Assembly: GCA_964622375.1 (NCBI GenBank) | Contig: CAZUQA010000021.1 | Location: 1 to 18,433 of the forward strand | Origin: CAZUQA01 sp964622375 | GTDB taxonomy: Bacteria > Bacillota_I > Bacilli_A > Erysipelotrichales > Erysipelotrichaceae | Reading direction: 5' to 3' | DNA: 18,433 nt | Part shown: positions 1 through 7,751 of the stretch, in pieces | How the letters are laid out: each line of letters opens with the position of its first letter | Numbering within the stretch: position 1 is the stretch's first letter | The notes under the pieces: model-generated | Told to the model about the DNA's origin: nothing | Seen by the model: only the letters and a program-made list of their open reading frames with translations | Database searches by the model: none | Made by a program: the position numbers and the translations under genes

Positions 1-1660
1 AACCGCCAAAATGAAAACCGTCTTTCTTGGGATCAGTCGGTTTTGCCAGCTTTTCACCGGCAATCAGTTTTTTATTAGCGATAGCTGTCCCGCCATCACT
101 CTCAAATTTGACAGTGCATTCGCTGACATTAACAGTGACTCCGTCTATGGGAATGAAGCCATAGACTTCACCATTATCCTTACTGCCGTCAAAGTACTCG
201 ATGCCGCCTTTACCATTTTTCCTATTCCAAACCGCAAAAACACCGTTTGCCGTGTTTGATACTAAATATTCATCTTCGAACTGGTTATAAGTAGTCTTGA
301 AACCGATAATGAAACCTACTACTGAGCCTTTGCCACTGATTGTCGGGGTGCCGGTCATTTGAATGACCCCTTGACTGCCACTACCGATTAAAGCTGCTCC
401 ATTTTTCAGGTTGGAGAATACCAGACCACCGCTGATTTTTAATTGATTATTTGTCCCATTTATTCTGATAGCCGGGCCACCCGTTACTACTAAAGAACCA
501 CCGCTGATATTGATTTTGGAATTACTGGCACTGTTACCGTAGAAAATGCCAATATTTCCGCATTCTAAAGAACCGCCTTTGATGTTTAGTGTAACATCGC
601 TGGCTTGATTGGATAAGATGTTACCGACACTGGTCTGCGAGGATTTTAAAGTACCATTGCTTATAGTGACCTCGGTATTTTTACCACCAGCTAAAATTGT
701 AAGGCACTGGGTTTTAGTATCGATGCTTCCGCCGCTGATGTTGACCTTAGCTGCCAACCCGGAAACGACAATGCCGTTACCTCCCGACTTGATACTGCCT
801 TTGCTCATTGCCAAAGTGCAGTTATCCCCCAATAATTCCAGTGCCGGGCCACCTTGTGAAACGATACTGCCACCATTGATTGTCAATTTAGCATTCGGTT
901 GATATAGTAAGATAGTGTGTTCTTTACTTTTTATGGTCCCCCCACTTATTGTAATGTTGACATTTGCCGGCGAACCTGCATCATCGCTTATTGCCGGTCC
1001 CTCGCCGTTGTTTTCAATGGTACCTCCGGTTACATTAACTGTCTTGTTACCCATACCAAATTGCACTGTCGCAAACGGGCTTTTCGCATGGAGCAGCCCA
1101 CCACTGATTTTTAGCGTCGCTCCTTCGTTAACATAAAGTGCGGTTCCGTCAGCGTTGTTTCTTATTGTACCTTTGATTATCTCAGCTTTCCCGTAAGCTA
1201 TCTCCATTGTCGAATAACTGCTATTATTGGAAATTTCTCCGCCATTGATGATTAAGCTGCCTTTTCCGCCATAGTATAACGCTGAGCCGGTGCTATTCTT
1301 ATGGATAGAGCCCCCACTAACTATTTCGAAATTACCATCACCAATAATGTATACTAATTGCATCAGGTTACTTGTGCTACCGGCATATTGTGCTTGCCAA
1401 CTTACTTTTACTTTGGCTTTAATGGTGATGCTAAGACCCCAGCCATCAGCATTAGTCTTTGAACCTTTGACCGTAATAGTATCATTAGCACTAGCCCCGT
1501 CGATCGCTGTTTGAATCTTCTGTTGAATTTGATCGACAGAATCACTTTGAGCGATTGTCACTTCAATGTTTTTGGCTTGAACTTTAAGCGGTGAGCCGGT
1601 AAAAATAGCTATAGTCACCACTACTACCAATAGTTTTAAAATAATTGCTTTAGTTTTCAT
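1..1660 (-). CDS. Secreted beta-helix-like surface protein with an InlB-B-type repeat (3' end outside the window)
   Basis: The frame is open for 553 codons from the ATG at 1660 and runs off the left edge. Residues 1-29 form a signal peptide: MKTK, a hydrophobic core, then a likely cleavage after VQA (29/30). There is no lipobox cysteine. Residues about 113-445 hold about 14 degenerate repeats centred on a GG- or KG-containing turn such as ISGGSI, INGGSI or VTGGTI, about 23-28 residues apart. This pattern is typical of right-handed parallel beta-helices. After a cap-like stretch (446-512), residues 515-553 match the start of a Listeria-Bacteroides (InlB B-type) repeat, with VKFESDGG and later KPTDPKKDGFHFGG. 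That domain is known from cell-surface proteins. A perfect AGGAGG (1667-1672) lies 6 bases before the ATG. The ligand is unknown, and an anchor such as LPXTG would lie outside the window. Adhesion or envelope roles are inference. Confidence 0.85.
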   Translation of the reverse strand, partial: MKTKAIILKLLVVVVTIAIFTGSPLKVQAKNIEVTIAQSDSVDQIQQKIQTAIDGASANDTITVKGSKTNADGWGLSITIKAKVKVSWQAQYAGSTSNLMQLVYIIGDGNFEIVSGGSIHKNSTGSALYYGGKGSLIINGGEISNNSSYSTMEIAYGKAEIIKGTIRNNADGTALYVNEGATLKISGGLLHAKSPFATVQFGMGNKTVNVTGGTIENNGEGPAISDDAGSPANVNITISGGTIKSKEHTILLYQPNAKLTINGGSIVSQGGPALELLGDNCTLAMSKGSIKSGGNGIVVSGLAAKVNISGGSIDTKTQCLTILAGGKNTEVTISNGTLKSSQTSVGNILSNQASDVTLNIKGGSLECGNIGIFYGNSASNSKINISGGSLVVTGGPAIRINGTNNQLKISGGLVFSNLKNGAALIGSGSQGVIQMTGTPTISGKGSVVGFIIGFKTTYNQFEDEYLVSNTANGVFAVWNRKNGKGGIEYFDGSKDNGEVYGFIPIDGVTVNVSECTVKFESDGGTAIANKKLIAGEKLAKPTDPKKDGFHFGG

Positions 1661-1704
1661 AAGTCTCCTCCTTCTCTGAAAACCATTGTTAACAGATTTT
1701 CTTT

Positions 1705-1734
1705 ATAATAGATGCAATATAAGCGTTCCACCAA
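1705..1734 (-). promoter_or_regulatory. Candidate sigma-A promoter for the surface-protein gene
   Basis: On the minus strand, TTGGTG (1729-1734) and TATTAT (1705-1710) are separated by 18 bases, and the gene starts about 45 bases downstream at 1660. The -35 matches the TTGACA consensus in 3 of 6 positions and the -10 matches TATAAT in 5 of 6. It is the best candidate in the 261-base gap, but only a sequence match in AT-rich DNA. Confidence 0.4.
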
Positions 1735-1760
1735 TGATTGATAGTGAAATTCTTCTTTCT

Positions 1761-1773
1761 GCATCATTGATGC
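1761..1773. repeat. 13-base perfect palindrome upstream of the surface-protein promoter
   Basis: GCATCATTGATGC reads the same on both strands around a central base and lies about 27 bases upstream of the candidate -35. Its placement would suit an activator or repressor site. On the plus strand it is followed by six T, but no plus-strand gene precedes it. The same gap also has a 5-bp hairpin, TATCT-GTTT-AGATA (1819-1832), and an imperfect inverted repeat bounded by TTCTTG/CAAGAA (1873-1914). Neither is followed by a T-run on the minus strand, so I see no clear terminator after the DUF554 gene. Confidence 0.3.
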
Positions 1774-1921
1774 TTTTTTCTTTTTACCGGTTTAATCGTT
1801 GCCGAATATTGGCTGATGTATCTGTTTAGATAATTACTAGCGGTTTTTTTTGCCAGCTTCTTTTAGATGTTATTCTTGATTTCAAATTGGGTTTTTTCAT
1901 GGATTGAACAAGAATACACAT

Positions 1922-2614
1922 TTACCACAGAGTAGCGATAAAAGGTAAAATTACCAATAAAATGACGGGCAAAACTATCAAAGAAGGCAACATATTAGCT
2001 ACCTTGATTTTCGTCAGTTTTAAACTGTTTAAGGCAATGGCGATAATCATGATTGAGCCGACGGCTTCCAACTCAACAATAAATTCCGGGCTCATATAAT
2101 CCTTAATAAGTCCGGCTGCCAAAGTCAGTAAACCTTGATAGATCATAATAGGAATTACGGAAAACATCACGCCGATACCGTAAACGCTGGCTAAAAATAT
2201 TGAAGTCACCCCATCCAACAATGATTTGGCATAAAGGGTGTCGTGATTGCCTAAACCGCTTTGAATCGAGCCGAGTATAGCCATCGCACCGATACCGTAT
2301 AGGCAGGTCGCTATCATAAAGCCTTGGGCAAAGCGCCCTTCGTTTTTAAAGTATTTCTTTTCCAAATTTTCCGAAAATTTAGTCAGCCTATCATCAATTT
2401 TCAGGCTTTCACCGATTATCGTCCCGATGACAACGCTGGCAATTAACACCAACAGTTGTTGAGTTGGTAAGGCGCCTTTGATACCGATGACTAAAATGCA
2501 GACAGCCATAGCCAATAAAACGGCTTCCTGCAGCGATTCCTTAAGCACTTTCTTGGCTATTAGGCCGATTAGTGAACCGCTGACAATTAAAATTACATTA
2601 ACTATTGTTCCCAT
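1922..2614 (-). CDS. DUF554 family integral membrane protein
   Basis: This 230-residue protein is very hydrophobic, with about seven membrane segments (roughly 4-20, 31-49, 53-68, 97-116, 133-155, 184-199, 206-227). It matches the DUF554 (YdfK/YqgA) family in length and in family stretches such as GIGAMAILGSIQSGL (106-120), the KSLLDG segment (130-135) and the QGLLTL segment (160-165). The transport or channel function of the family is not established. The ATG lies 17 bases inside the end of the histidine kinase gene and has no good Shine-Dalgarno sequence, which points to translational coupling. It is the last gene of the unit that starts with the response regulator. Co-translation suggests, but does not prove, that it is a target or partner of that two-component system. 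Confidence 0.88.
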   Translation of the reverse strand: MGTIVNVILIVSGSLIGLIAKKVLKESLQEAVLLAMAVCILVIGIKGALPTQQLLVLIASVVIGTIIGESLKIDDRLTKFSENLEKKYFKNEGRFAQGFMIATCLYGIGAMAILGSIQSGLGNHDTLYAKSLLDGVTSIFLASVYGIGVMFSVIPIMIYQGLLTLAAGLIKDYMSPEFIVELEAVGSIMIIAIALNSLKLTKIKVANMLPSLIVLPVILLVILPFIATLW

Positions 2615-4016
2615 TGACTATATCCAGCTCAAAATAGAATCTTGAACCCTTCTCCTTTTCTGATTGTACACCATACATTAGCTTATGTTCTTCCAAAATT
2701 GCCTTACAGATGCTCAAACCCAAACCGGAACCGCTTTTCTGGCGATGGAAGTTGGAAGAACCACGATAGTAACGATCCCAAATTAAGGGCAAATCTTCTT
2801 CAGCGATGCCATCGCCGTTATCACTGACTTCTACTACCGCTTTATTGTTACGCTTTTTCAGGTTGATTTCTACCACATTTTGGCTTTTGTTGCTGTATTT
2901 GATAGCATTGATGACAAAGTTGCGGACGACTTGTTCGATTTTCAAGGCATCAGCAACCACAAAAACATTTTCCGCGATATATGATTCAAAACGCAAAGAA
3001 CGGTCGGTATTACCGGAATAAAAGGCTTCCAGAACCTCCGTGATCAAACGGCTGAGATTAAAGCGTTTTTTCTTGATGGTAATAGCAGAGGAACTGATCA
3101 GTTTCATGTCTTCAACTAATTGATTGAGATATTTAGCTTCATTTTGGATGACATCGAGATACTCTTTCTGGCGTTCATTATCCTTAAAGGCAATCTCCTG
3201 CAAAAGTTCACTATATAAAGTGATGTTGGTCAATGGGGTCTTTAAATCATGGGAGACATTAGAGAACAATTCCTGCCGCATTTCATCCAGTTTTCCTAAA
3301 CGTGCGGTTGCCATATTTAGTGTCGAAGACAGGCTTTCGATTTCCCGATAACCCGCAGAAGAAAAATGGGTATTGTAGTTACCTAAAGCCAGTTGATCAG
3401 CATCTTCTTTCATCGTGGTTATCGGCTTAGCGATGCGACTGGAAAAATACCAGGATATCGCAAAAGCGATGACGATGACAATCAAGCTGGCGATAATCAA
3501 GAGACTTTGCAGAATCGAGGTTGTTGACGCTACCGGAACTACTAAAACATTGACAAAAACATAGTAATTAAAGAGATTAGTTTTAATTTTTTTGCCAACA
3601 ACTAGCGAAGAGCGTTCTTCTTGGGAGTAATCAATAAACTCACGGATTACGGTTTTTTCTTCGCTTTTTAAAGCTTCAAAGGATTCTTTGAGATTGAAGT
3701 TGGACTGATAGCGACTTAACACACAGGAATCACCGATATTATCGACATTATAAATCGACTCGCCGCTGTCGTTGAAGATGATGACACAGGCCATGTTATT
3801 GTAAGCCAAAGTGCTGACTTCATTGATGTTCTTTGATTGGTTTACCAACTCGGTTATCGAATCGATAATGCTGTCGACCTGACTGGTTCTTTGGCTTTGA
3901 TAATAAGGTACGATCAGTATCGTCTGCAGGATGTACATCAGCAACAAAACCGCTATCGCAAAGATAGTGAAATAAAGCCAAGTTGTCACTCTGATGCTAC
4001 GCCAATCAAATTTCAA
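2598..4016 (-). CDS. Membrane sensor histidine kinase of a two-component system
   Basis: The 472-residue protein has TM1 (about 11-37), an extracytoplasmic sensor region of about 125 residues (38-165), TM2 (166-190) and a HAMP linker (190-243). The HisKA H-box NVSHDLKTPL follows, with phosphoacceptor His256. The HATPase_c domain has its N-box at NFVINAIKYS (366-375), the G1 box DNGDGI (399-404) and the G2 box GSGLGLSIC (429-437). All catalytic boxes are intact, so it should be active. The sensor region resembles no ligand-binding domain I recognise. The start is TTG at 4016, overlapping the regulator gene by 11 bases, so translation is probably coupled. A GTG at residue 10 is the only nearby alternative and has no ribosome-binding site. 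Signal and targets are unknown. Confidence 0.93.
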   Translation of the reverse strand: MKFDWRSIRVTTWLYFTIFAIAVLLLMYILQTILIVPYYQSQRTSQVDSIIDSITELVNQSKNINEVSTLAYNNMACVIIFNDSGESIYNVDNIGDSCVLSRYQSNFNLKESFEALKSEEKTVIREFIDYSQEERSSLVVGKKIKTNLFNYYVFVNVLVVPVASTTSILQSLLIIASLIVIVIAFAISWYFSSRIAKPITTMKEDADQLALGNYNTHFSSAGYREIESLSSTLNMATARLGKLDEMRQELFSNVSHDLKTPLTNITLYSELLQEIAFKDNERQKEYLDVIQNEAKYLNQLVEDMKLISSSAITIKKKRFNLSRLITEVLEAFYSGNTDRSLRFESYIAENVFVVADALKIEQVVRNFVINAIKYSNKSQNVVEINLKKRNNKAVVEVSDNGDGIAEEDLPLIWDRYYRGSSNFHRQKSGSGLGLSICKAILEEHKLMYGVQSEKEKGSRFYFELDIVNGNNS

Positions 4017-4668
4017 ATTTATACCCCAGCGAGCGCACTGTCACAATCAAATCGCGGTATTTTCCTAAAGAATTACGTAACATTTTAATATGGGTATCGA
4101 TGGTGCGGTCATAATTATCGTAATCATAACCCCAGACATCACTTAACAGCTTGTCGCGCGAGATGGCAATATTCCGATTTTTCAGTAAATAAGCCAAAAG
4201 CTCAAACTCTTTTGGTGTCATGTTGACCTTTACCCCGGCAATTTTGACCTGATGGCCGAGAGCGTCGATTTCTAGGTCTTCATAGACGAAACTGCTGTTG
4301 TTGGCGACATTGTGACGCTCTAAAATGGCTTTAACGCGCGCCATCAACTCTTTAACCGAAAAAGGTTTGGTCACATAATCATCGGCTCCCAGTTCAAAAC
4401 CGTAGAGTTTATCGTCTTCCATAGTGCGGGCGGAAAGAAAGATCACCGGGATGTCTTTGATCTCTTTAATGCGCTTGCAGGTGGAAAAACCGTCAAGTTG
4501 CGGCATCATCAAGTCCAAAATTACAATGTCAAATTCCTGTTGTTTGATGATGTCGATAGCTTGCAGACCATCCCCGACCCCGGTGACATAATAACCTAAG
4601 GCTGTGCCATAGTCTTTAATTGCCCGCCTGATGTTGTCTTCATCGTCGACCACTAAGATTCTTTGCAT
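4006..4668 (-). CDS. OmpR/PhoB-family response regulator
   Basis: The 220-residue protein has an N-terminal receiver (about 1-118) with acidic pair Asp8/Asp9, phosphoacceptor Asp52 in ILDLMMP, conserved Ser79 and Lys101 in TKPF. A winged-helix DNA-binding domain follows (about 128-220), with MTPKEFELLAYLL, RTIDTHIKMLR and a C-terminal VRSLGYKFEI hairpin. It is expected to bind DNA as a dimer after phosphorylation by the kinase encoded just downstream, whose TTG start overlaps its end by 11 bases. The ATG at 4668 lies inside the last codons of dnaE (16-base overlap) and is preceded by a good Shine-Dalgarno sequence, GGGGGAG, within dnaE. The pair may therefore be transcribed with dnaE. Targets are unknown. 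The DUF554 and surface-protein genes nearby are candidates by position only. Confidence 0.95.
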   Translation of the reverse strand: MQRILVVDDEDNIRRAIKDYGTALGYYVTGVGDGLQAIDIIKQQEFDIVILDLMMPQLDGFSTCKRIKEIKDIPVIFLSARTMEDDKLYGFELGADDYVTKPFSVKELMARVKAILERHNVANNSSFVYEDLEIDALGHQVKIAGVKVNMTPKEFELLAYLLKNRNIAISRDKLLSDVWGYDYDNYDRTIDTHIKMLRNSLGKYRDLIVTVRSLGYKFEI

Positions 4669-7600
4669 GTCTTCTCCCCCTTAAGCAGATCCCTTAACAG
4701 AAACCCTTTACCGCTGTACTGCAAATCAAAAATCGCCACTTCACCAGTTTGCAGCTTTTCTTTCAGTATACTATATTCGTTAGGCATCACCGCTACATCA
4801 AGATTCATCTGTTCATCTTCCAGCGTCAAAAAAGCCATCTGAGCACCGTTTTTTGTCAAAATTGGCTTAGTTTTCGTAATCAAAGCAGCTACTTTCCCGC
4901 TTTTTTTCGCTTTCAACTCATTAATTGTCAATAAACCGGGTTGGCCTTGATGTAAAGCGCGGCTGGGATGCTCAGAAAAATACAAACCACACAGTTCTTT
5001 TTCATTTTTCAGGTCTTCCGGTAAGTCGGCTGCCACACTATGATAGCTGGGACGATCTAAATTTCCGAAATCAAAACTGTTTTGAACATATTCACCCCGT
5101 CCCAATTCGCCAAACATCAAAGCCCGCTCTAAAGAAGCCAACAGCGTTTGGCGGTTGATGCCACAATAGTCAAAGGCACCGACCTTGATTAGTGCTTCAA
5201 TCAGTTTATTAGCGGAATTCATCGCCCCACAACGCGCCACAAAGTCAAAGAAATCCTTAAAAACCCCACCACTTTGGCGATTCTTTAGCAAACTGTTGAC
5301 AGCGACATTACCAACGCCTTTGATAGCCGCTAAAGGAAAGCGTAAATTCCCCTCTTCTATGGTAAAAATATCAGTTGATTTGTTGATATCCGGAGCTAAG
5401 ATACGAATATTGGCACTGCGCGCTTCCGCGATATACTCGCAACGCTTGGATTCAACAGCAGCTACCGAATTCAACAAAGCTTGAAAGAAAAACAAAGGAT
5501 AAACTGCTTTTAAATAGGCAGTTTGGTAGCTGATCATGGCATAGGCGACAGAATGGGCTCGATTGAAGCCATAGTTGGCAAAGCGTTCTATCAAGGCAAA
5601 GACCTGGAAAGCGACATCCTGAGAATAACCCAAAGCCAAACAACCTTTGATAAAGTCAAGTTTTTGCGCCTGGAGTTCCTTTTCGTTTTTTTTCGAGATA
5701 GCCTTCCGTAAAATATCAGCTTTGCCCAAGGAAAAGCCTGCCATCTTTTGTACGACCTGAATAATCTGTTCTTGGTAAACCAGAATGCCGTAAGTCGGTT
5801 TAAGAATAGCTTCAAGATCGGCATGGACATATTCGACAGCTGAAGGATGCTGGCGATTGTAGATATACTGGGGAATAAACTGCGATGGTCCCGGTCGATT
5901 AAGCGCGACGATTGCGACAATATCTTCAAACTCTTGCGGTTTCATTTGTCGCAGATACTTACCGACCTCTTCTCTTTCCAGTTGAAAGATACCCAAAGTA
6001 TCGGCTTTACTGAGAAGTTGATAAACCCGACTATCATCCAGCGGCCAACAGTTAGGTTCCCGCAAACCGGCTGCTTTAACAATATCATCGATGATAGTCA
6101 GATTTCTTAAACCCAACAAATCCATCTTAATTAATCCGAAGTCTTCCAAATAATCCATGGAAAACTGCGTAGTTAAGAGCTCACCAACCATAATCAAAGG
6201 TACATAGTTGTAAATGGCTTTATCACACAAAACGATGCCGGCGGCATGCGTGGAAAGATGGCGGGGAAAAAATTCGAGGCTCTTGGCCATAGTGAAGATT
6301 TCCTGATATAGTAAACTGCTGTTAATCTTGGCGCGAAAAACCGGGTTATTGTCATAGATTTCACTTAAACTACCCCGATTAAAGCCGGGTATGGTCTTAG
6401 CCAATTCATCAATCAAAGGCAGGGCTAAACCGTAGACTTTAGCCACATCCCTCAAGGCTTGTTTAGCTTTAAAAGTTCCATAAGTCAAGATATGGGCTGA
6501 ACGCTTATTATCGTACTTCGCTAACAGATAAGCCACAACCTCATCTCGCCCTTTATCGGCGATATCGGTATCGATATCGGGCATCGAAATCCTTTCGGCA
6601 TTTAAGAAACGCTCAAACACCAAATTATATTTAATGGGGTCAACATTGGTTATCCCCAAACAAAAGGCAACCAGTGAGCCGGCAGCCGATCCCCGACCCG
6701 GGCCGATGGGTATGTCCTGCTTTTTGGCAAACAGAATAAAATCATAGACCAAAAGAAAATAATCTTCGTAATTCATTTTCGTGATAACATCAAGCTCGTA
6801 GTTAAGCCGTTGGACATAGCTGGGATTTGTCTGGTTGTTAAGTCGTTTAGCTAAACCTTTTTGACATAACTTTACTAAGTAGGTTTTGGAGTCGCTTCCC
6901 TCTTTATTTTGATACTGCGGTAAAGTCGCTTTGGGAAAATCAAAAGTGACTTGACATTGCGCTGCCAGGGCATCACGATTAGCTAATTCCTGTTGACTGT
7001 AGTAGTGTTTTAGTTCATTAGCCGGCAACAAAGCGCAGTTTCTATCCACAACCAAGTCGGGATGTTTCAAATCACATTGTAGCTTAACGGCTTTCATTAC
7101 CCGCAACAGCTGAAGTTGGGAATCATCAGCCATTTTAACCAGCGGCAAAGCCAGAGTTTTTATTTTTATTAATGAGGCTAGCTCGCGTAAAAACTCATTG
7201 TTGGCTTTTTCTAAAGCTCCGTTACCTAAAGGCAAGCCCAAATAGTAATCCAACTTATCATTTAGTTTATTCAACTTTTCCGTTAAGCGCTCGGCATTTT
7301 TGTCGACTAAATCAGGGAAGATATAGCTGCTTTGGGGTAGCAGGCAAAAAAACAATTCATCTTTAACCCTGATTAAATCGTCAATACTGACATTTTCATT
7401 GCAGTTGAGCAGTGAGCTGAAACGCATCAGACTTTGATAAGCCCTGTCGTTTTTGGCGTAAAGGCAGAAATCTAAGGTCGCCTTTTCAAATTCCAAGTTA
7501 ATATTGAGCCCGATGATGGCTTTAAGGCCTTGCTTTTGGCATTCATTGACAAACTCGGGAACCGCAAAAAGCACCTGTGAATCACAGATGGCAAGGCTGT

Positions 7601-7697
7601 CATAGCCTTTTTCCCTAGCTGTAGCTACCAACTTTTTCGGGCTTAAAGTTGATTCTAACAAGTTGTAGCAGGTTTGATTGAATAAGGAACTAGCCAT
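4653..7697 (-). CDS. dnaE: DNA polymerase III alpha subunit, DnaE type
   Basis: This is a 1014-residue C-family replicative polymerase, shorter than E. coli DnaE (1160). Domains in order are a PHP-like N-terminus (about 1-200), the polymerase core with IGPGRGSAAG (331-340), catalytic Asp374/Asp376 in MPDIDTD, third Asp526 in KMDLLGL, NRPGP (600-604) and NYGFNRAHS (708-716). A helix-hairpin-helix follows near AIKGVG (791-796), then an OB fold (about 934-1000). QNSFDF (872-877) resembles a beta-clamp-binding motif. The PHP His-x-His is replaced (Phe6, Gln8), so the PHP domain probably has no metal-dependent activity. There is no inserted exonuclease domain, so this is not PolC. The ATG at 7697 is fixed by an in-frame TAG two codons upstream and by alignment of the N-terminus. 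It has no Shine-Dalgarno sequence (see the promoter entry). It follows the nrnA-like gene by 54 bases. Confidence 0.96.
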   Translation of the reverse strand: MASSLFNQTCYNLLESTLSPKKLVATAREKGYDSLAICDSQVLFAVPEFVNECQKQGLKAIIGLNINLEFEKATLDFCLYAKNDRAYQSLMRFSSLLNCNENVSIDDLIRVKDELFFCLLPQSSYIFPDLVDKNAERLTEKLNKLNDKLDYYLGLPLGNGALEKANNEFLRELASLIKIKTLALPLVKMADDSQLQLLRVMKAVKLQCDLKHPDLVVDRNCALLPANELKHYYSQQELANRDALAAQCQVTFDFPKATLPQYQNKEGSDSKTYLVKLCQKGLAKRLNNQTNPSYVQRLNYELDVITKMNYEDYFLLVYDFILFAKKQDIPIGPGRGSAAGSLVAFCLGITNVDPIKYNLVFERFLNAERISMPDIDTDIADKGRDEVVAYLLAKYDNKRSAHILTYGTFKAKQALRDVAKVYGLALPLIDELAKTIPGFNRGSLSEIYDNNPVFRAKINSSLLYQEIFTMAKSLEFFPRHLSTHAAGIVLCDKAIYNYVPLIMVGELLTTQFSMDYLEDFGLIKMDLLGLRNLTIIDDIVKAAGLREPNCWPLDDSRVYQLLSKADTLGIFQLEREEVGKYLRQMKPQEFEDIVAIVALNRPGPSQFIPQYIYNRQHPSAVEYVHADLEAILKPTYGILVYQEQIIQVVQKMAGFSLGKADILRKAISKKNEKELQAQKLDFIKGCLALGYSQDVAFQVFALIERFANYGFNRAHSVAYAMISYQTAYLKAVYPLFFFQALLNSVAAVESKRCEYIAEARSANIRILAPDINKSTDIFTIEEGNLRFPLAAIKGVGNVAVNSLLKNRQSGGVFKDFFDFVARCGAMNSANKLIEALIKVGAFDYCGINRQTLLASLERALMFGELGRGEYVQNSFDFGNLDRPSYHSVAADLPEDLKNEKELCGLYFSEHPSRALHQGQPGLLTINELKAKKSGKVAALITKTKPILTKNGAQMAFLTLEDEQMNLDVAVMPNEYSILKEKLQTGEVAIFDLQYSGKGFLLRDLLKGEKTCKES
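4671..4680 (-). promoter_or_regulatory. Ribosome-binding site of the response regulator, inside dnaE
   Basis: The minus strand reads GGGGGAGAAG, with GGAG ending five bases before the regulator ATG at 4668. It overlaps the last dnaE codons, so the regulator can start independently rather than only by re-initiation. It supports the 4668 start. Confidence 0.6.
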
Positions 7698-7703
7698 AAA
7701 CTA

Positions 7704-7712
7704 ATTATAACA
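7704..7712 (-). promoter_or_regulatory. Extended -10 promoter giving a probable leaderless dnaE mRNA
   Basis: The minus strand reads TGTTATAAT, a perfect extended -10 (TGn + TATAAT). The hexamer (7704-7709) ends six bases before the dnaE ATG, so it occupies -12 to -7 if the A of the ATG (7697) is +1. No Shine-Dalgarno sequence lies within 15 bases of the ATG. The -35 region (about 7727-7732, TTCCTT) is poor, which an extended -10 can tolerate. The position is seen; promoter use is inferred. Confidence 0.55.
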
Positions 7713-7751
7713 GCGCTCACCCTAAAAAGGAATGACAGCTGAAAACCGGCT

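Noticed and set aside
11..1514. Several plus-strand open frames of 65-97 codons at 11-259, 609-902, 915-1136 and 1290-1514
   Set aside because: They are antisense to the well-supported surface-protein frame, show no family resemblance, and arise from the repetitive Gly/Ser codons read in reverse.
1761..1780. Rho-independent terminator on the plus strand (palindrome followed by six T)
   Set aside because: No plus-strand gene lies upstream, and a realistic loop leaves only a five-base-pair stem. On the minus strand there is no T-run after it.
5185..5929. Open frames on both strands inside dnaE (plus strand 5185-5484; minus strand 5591-5929)
   Set aside because: They overlap the conserved polymerase core in other frames, have low-complexity composition and lack ribosome-binding sites.
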